Assembly (NCBI GenBank): GCA_002384685.1
Contig: DGAZ01000025.1
Location: 1-8,138, forward strand
Source: Methylophilales bacterium UBA4017
GTDB lineage: Bacteria > Pseudomonadota > Gammaproteobacteria > Burkholderiales > Methylophilaceae
Direction of reading: 5' to 3'
DNA: 8,138 nt
Shown here: piece after piece, positions 6,249 to 8,138 of the stretch
How positions within the stretch are numbered: the first letter of the stretch is position 1
Layout: every line of letters starts with the position of its first letter
Notes under the pieces: model-generated
The model's input: the letters and a program-made list of their open reading frames with translations, nothing else
The model's database searches: none
What the model was told of the DNA's origin: nothing
Made by a program: the position numbers and the translations under genes

Positions 6249-6612
6249 TAAATTATTGCTGGCCTGCCTGCTAAGCATGCTTAGCTCGTGTTCAACCCTG
6301 AGCTTAGACACTGATAAGATTAGTGAGGCATTAACGTGGGGTGGGGATAAAAACAACAGCCTACCAAAAAATGCTGTTACATTCGAGTGTGCTAAAAGCC
6401 AGGCATTCTTCATCCAATACTTAGATGAAAAAAATGCGGTTTGGGTTGTCTTAAAAAACCGTGAATTTAGATTGAATAAAAGTCCTGATCAGACAAACAC
6501 ATTTACTAACGGCGACACTCTACTCGAAATAAACCCAGATAATACTATCCTAAAAATTCAAGAACAAGTCCTGTACGATCTGTGCAAAGAAAAAAAATCG
6601 TTAGAGGGTTGA
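6226..6612 (+). CDS. MliC-like (C-type lysozyme inhibitor fold) outer-membrane lipoprotein
   Basis: This 128-residue protein has a lipoprotein signal, MKTLLTINKLLLACLLSMLSSC, with lipobox LSSC and lipid-carrying Cys22. Ser at +2 predicts sorting to the outer membrane. After a linker, residues 50-121 follow the MliC/PliC pattern: VTFEC, FFIQYL, AVWVVLKNREFRL, a turn with FTNGDTLLEI, then ILKI and LYDLC. Cys55 and Cys120 match the conserved disulfide pair of that fold. MliC proteins block C-type lysozyme in the periplasm. However, the SGARY-type loop that enters the lysozyme active site in E. coli MliC is replaced here by a SPDQTNTF stretch, so inhibitory activity is uncertain. The start lies inside the protease gene in another frame, so translation is probably coupled. 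The start was chosen because it immediately precedes the signal sequence. Lipoprotein status is firm; the MliC fold is a recognisable but distant match. Confidence 0.75.
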   Translation: MKTLLTINKLLLACLLSMLSSCSTLSLDTDKISEALTWGGDKNNSLPKNAVTFECAKSQAFFIQYLDEKNAVWVVLKNREFRLNKSPDQTNTFTNGDTLLEINPDNTILKIQEQVLYDLCKEKKSLEG

Positions 6613-6636
6613 ATTACCATCAAACATGATGTAATT
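6612..6636 (+). terminator. AT-rich hairpin after the lipoprotein gene, weak terminator candidate
   Basis: Arms AATTAC plus ATCA (6612-6617, 6619-6622) pair with TGAT plus GTAATT (6627-6636) around a 4-base loop, with one bulged C at 6618. The stem directly follows the lipoprotein stop codon. It is AT-rich and is followed by TTTAAAAG rather than a T-run, so it could slow or partly stop transcription, or protect the 3' end of the message. I rate termination as unproven. Confidence 0.35.
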
Positions 6637-6667
6637 TAAAAGCTAGATTTAATCATTGAGGTGATTA

Positions 6668-6868
6668 ATGGATAATAAATATGGCTTAGGTAGCTCAAAA
6701 GTTGCAGTAGAGATTCACAAGAAAGACCAGGGATTGGAGTGTAAAAGCTGCAAAGCATCGAATCTACACTTTTGTCCCACCATGGAAGACCACCAATGTG
6801 AATCCTGCGGTGAATGGCAAAATGATGTCCCGCTTAACTATTCAACCGGGCGAAGCGCTGACTACTAA
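6668..6868 (+). CDS. Small zinc-ribbon-like protein of unknown function
   Basis: The 66-residue product has two Cys pairs, Cys25-x2-Cys28 (LECKSCK) and Cys44-x2-Cys47 (HQCESCGEW), 15 residues apart, which is the layout of a single zinc ribbon. Cys36 and His34 lie in the loop between them. There is no signal peptide or membrane segment, so it is probably cytoplasmic. The tail (NDVPLNYSTGRSADY) is polar and may be flexible. A strong ribosome site, GAGGTG at 6658-6663, precedes the ATG at 6668, supporting a real gene. Small zinc ribbons of this type bind nucleic acid, proteins or only metal, and nothing here decides between these. It follows the lipoprotein gene by 55 bases with a weak hairpin between them, so it may have its own expression. 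I do not recognise a named family. Confidence 0.75.
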   Translation: MDNKYGLGSSKVAVEIHKKDQGLECKSCKASNLHFCPTMEDHQCESCGEWQNDVPLNYSTGRSADY

Positions 6869-6931
6869 GCAATTTTCTCTAGACCGATACTAATCTTCAA
6901 GTAAAATATAGGCTTTTGCCTTAGGAAAACT

Positions 6932-7669
6932 ATGCTCATTCAATCAGATCATGTCGATATCAATACCCCTACCGGTATTATGCGAACTTACATACACAGA
7001 CCCAATAGCTCCGCTCAAGTACCTGTTATTTTATTTTATTCTGAAATTTTTCAACAAACGGGTCCTATTGAAAGAGCAGCAAAAGTCATGGCGAGCCATG
7101 GTTATGCAGTCCTGGTTCCAGAAGTGTTCCATGAGCTCAATGCTATAGGAACAGTACTTGAGTATGATGACGCTGGAAGAGAGAAGGGTAATGCGGACAA
7201 AGCAACAAAAGATGTTGAAGCTTACGATACAGATAATCAAGCAATGATTAATTGGGCAAGGCAACAGGCATGGTGTAACGGAAATATAGGTGCAATGGGG
7301 GTTTGTATTGGTGGTCACCTGGCATTTAGGGCAGCATTACAACAAGAAGTAAAATCAACTGCATGCTTTTATGCTACCGACCTTCATACGAATACTATTC
7401 CCAACAAACCCGGGCAGCATAGCATGGAGAGGTTAGGCGATATTCATGGGGAATTATTAATGATCTGGGGAAAGCAGGACAATCATGTACCCACAAATGC
7501 AAGGAATACTATTCATCAGAAACTTCTGGAGACAGACATCATTTTTAGCTGGCATGAATTTAATGCGCAACATGCTTTTATGAGAGACGAAGGTGATAGA
7601 TATGATGCTGAATTAGCCGCTATATGCTATCAAATTAGCCTTAGAATGTTTGCAAGAACCTTATATTAA
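6932..7669 (+). CDS. Dienelactone hydrolase-family alpha/beta hydrolase
   Basis: The 245-residue product fits the dienelactone hydrolase (carboxymethylenebutenolidase-like) family over its whole length. The catalytic triad is clear: Cys125 in the nucleophile elbow GVCIGG, Asp183 in GKQDNHVP and His214 in AQHAFMRDE. Glu38 in FYSEIF matches the Glu that holds the cysteine in the family. The N-terminal part shows TPTGIMRTYIHRP and the strand YAVLVPEVFHE (58-68). Members hydrolyse dienelactones or other small esters in the cytoplasm; most chromosomal copies away from aromatic-degradation operons have no known substrate, and none of those pathway genes is nearby. There is no signal peptide. AGGA at 6923-6926 is a suitable ribosome site for the ATG at 6932. 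The 62-bp gap upstream has no strong promoter or terminator, so read-through from the zinc-ribbon gene is possible. The gene ends one base before a convergent small gene. Confidence 0.88.
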   Translation: MLIQSDHVDINTPTGIMRTYIHRPNSSAQVPVILFYSEIFQQTGPIERAAKVMASHGYAVLVPEVFHELNAIGTVLEYDDAGREKGNADKATKDVEAYDTDNQAMINWARQQAWCNGNIGAMGVCIGGHLAFRAALQQEVKSTACFYATDLHTNTIPNKPGQHSMERLGDIHGELLMIWGKQDNHVPTNARNTIHQKLLETDIIFSWHEFNAQHAFMRDEGDRYDAELAAICYQISLRMFARTLY

Positions 7670-7670
7670 A

Positions 7671-7823
7671 TTAAACGCAATCAGAGAATGCCTCAACAAA
7701 GCGAGAGCAATCTTTTGTCTTCAGAATATTATCTTTATCGGCAAGTTGTTTGTCTTTGATTTTATTAGCTGTTGATTCTGGCTGCACTTGATGTGAATCA
7801 AGGCGATCTTTTTTTTCTTTCAT
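7671..7823 (-). CDS. Cys-x9-Cys microprotein, 50 residues, unknown function
   Basis: On the minus strand, an ATG at 7823-7821 opens a 50-codon frame ending in TAA at 7673-7671. AAGGA lies about 10 bases upstream (plus-strand TCCTT at 7834-7838), which supports translation. The first 38 residues are hydrophilic and probably disordered (start MKEKKDRLDSHQVQPES), rich in Lys, Asp and Gln, with no membrane or signal segment. The last twelve, CSRFVEAFSDCV, hold two cysteines nine residues apart (Cys39, Cys49) with Phe/Ala spacing that would form one amphipathic helix. This resembles one half of the eukaryotic CHCH (twin Cx9C) fold, though the resemblance may be convergent. The gene is convergent with the dienelactone hydrolase gene (1-base gap) and divergent from thiS. 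It could be a metal- or redox-handling peptide. That it is a gene at all rests on its ribosome site and its neat fit into the gap. Confidence 0.6.
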   Translation of the reverse strand: MKEKKDRLDSHQVQPESTANKIKDKQLADKDNILKTKDCSRFVEAFSDCV

Positions 7824-7852
7824 TTGTTCAATTTCCTTTTGGGAATTATAAA

Positions 7853-7869
7853 AAGGGATTGTGTCCCTT
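7853..7869 (-). repeat. GC-rich hairpin in the spacer between the Cys-x9-Cys gene and thiS
   Basis: AAGGGA (7853-7858) and TCCCTT (7864-7869) are perfect 6-bp arms around a 5-base loop. Read on the minus strand, the stem is followed by a run of T (CCCTTTTTATAAT), the form of a small intrinsic terminator or attenuator, 30 bases before the Cys-x9-Cys gene. No minus-strand gene precedes it in the window, so it would act in a leader or on antisense transcripts from the thiS side. Confidence 0.4.
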
Positions 7870-7965
7870 ATGCTGAATAGATATAAAATGGGTATAAAGA
7901 TTCAACATTTTTTGATTAATCGATAAATAAGTTATATTTATTTTCTAAATCCTGGATATTATAGA

Positions 7966-8138
7966 ATGAAAATTAGCATCAATGGAGAAATAAAAGTTTT
8001 TGATACGGATATTTTAACGTTCGAGAGTCTAGTTAAAGAGCTGAATTTGGTTGGGAAGCGCTTTGCTATTGAGAAGAACGGTGAAATTATTCCAAAAAGC
8101 CATTTTGCCGATCATCAATTAAGCAATGGAGATAAACT
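7966..8138 (+). CDS. thiS: ThiS sulfur carrier protein, truncated by the window edge
   Basis: ThiS is a small ubiquitin-like protein. Its C-terminal Gly-Gly is adenylated by ThiF and converted to a thiocarboxylate that gives sulfur to ThiG for the thiazole ring of thiamine. The 57 complete codons here match the family: MKISINGE, FESLVKELNL, VGKRFAIEKNGEIIPKS, and HQLSNGDK just before the missing VEIVxxxGGG end. The last 8-10 residues, including the essential Gly-Gly, lie beyond 8138, and thiG would be expected next. The start is the first ATG and fits the family length; only a weak GGA lies upstream. No TPP riboswitch (CTGAGA and ACCTGA boxes) is visible in 7824-7965, so this gene is either unregulated by TPP at this point or downstream of another promoter. 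TTGATT (7912) and TATATT (7933) form a weak promoter with a short 15-bp spacer. Confidence 0.9.
   Translation, partial: MKISINGEIKVFDTDILTFESLVKELNLVGKRFAIEKNGEIIPKSHFADHQLSNGDK

Noticed and set aside
6153..6413. Minus-strand 86-codon frame across the protease/lipoprotein junction
   Set aside because: The plus-strand genes here have clear signal-peptide and domain evidence; the reverse frame has no family features.
6911..6924. AGGC-TTTT-GCCT hairpin before the dienelactone hydrolase gene as a terminator
   Set aside because: The stem is only 4 bp with no T-run after it; too weak to call.
7031..7318. Minus-strand 95-codon frame inside the dienelactone hydrolase gene
   Set aside because: It is fully contained in a well-supported gene and looks like the reverse of its codons.
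7824..7965. TPP riboswitch upstream of thiS
   Set aside because: The CTGAGA and ACCTGA core boxes are missing from this spacer.

Overview
The window reads as ordinary chromosome of an AT-rich Gram-negative bacterium, most likely a gammaproteobacterium. The evidence is a TolC-type outer-membrane channel, the LPS Kdo transferase WaaA, two exported envelope proteins (one a lipoprotein), and a split B12-dependent ribonucleotide reductase of the NrdJa/NrdJb type known from Pseudomonas. Placement near Legionellales or a similar group is only a guess from base composition and gene mix. I see no phage, transposon, CRISPR, tRNA or rRNA signal.

Layout. 1-297 is the 3' end of tolC. Three bases later comes an isochorismatase-family hydrolase (301-855), which overlaps tail-to-tail by 17 bp with waaA on the minus strand (839-2101). 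A 253-bp divergent spacer (2102-2354) follows. It holds a good sigma70-like promoter for the nrdJ operon with two NrdR-box-like sites set 31 bp apart, one inside the -35/-10 spacer and one just past the expected start of transcription. Next are nrdJa (2355-4517) and nrdJb (4527-5201), which together make the AdoCbl-dependent (class II) ribonucleotide reductase. NrdJb carries the cysteine-rich redox tail.

5268-6868 is an envelope block: a secreted trypsin-like serine protease with a TPR-like C-terminus, an MliC-like lipoprotein whose start lies inside the protease gene, and a 66-residue zinc-ribbon protein. A dienelactone hydrolase-family protein (6932-7669) follows. One base past its stop, on the opposite strand, ends a 50-codon gene (7671-7823) whose product finishes in a Cys-x9-Cys motif. 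The window closes in thiS, the thiamine-pathway sulfur carrier (7966 to the edge).

How the genes work together. nrdJa and nrdJb form one enzyme and one operon, and the promoter layout predicts repression by NrdR when deoxynucleotides are plentiful. The protease and lipoprotein are probably co-translated and both act outside the cytoplasm. The other neighbours (tolC, waaA, hydrolases, thiS) look like housekeeping genes side by side rather than one pathway. The most interesting items are the NrdR-type promoter with its nested dyads, the overlapping protease/MliC-like pair, and the Cys-x9-Cys microprotein. None of these amounts to a clearly new multi-gene system.
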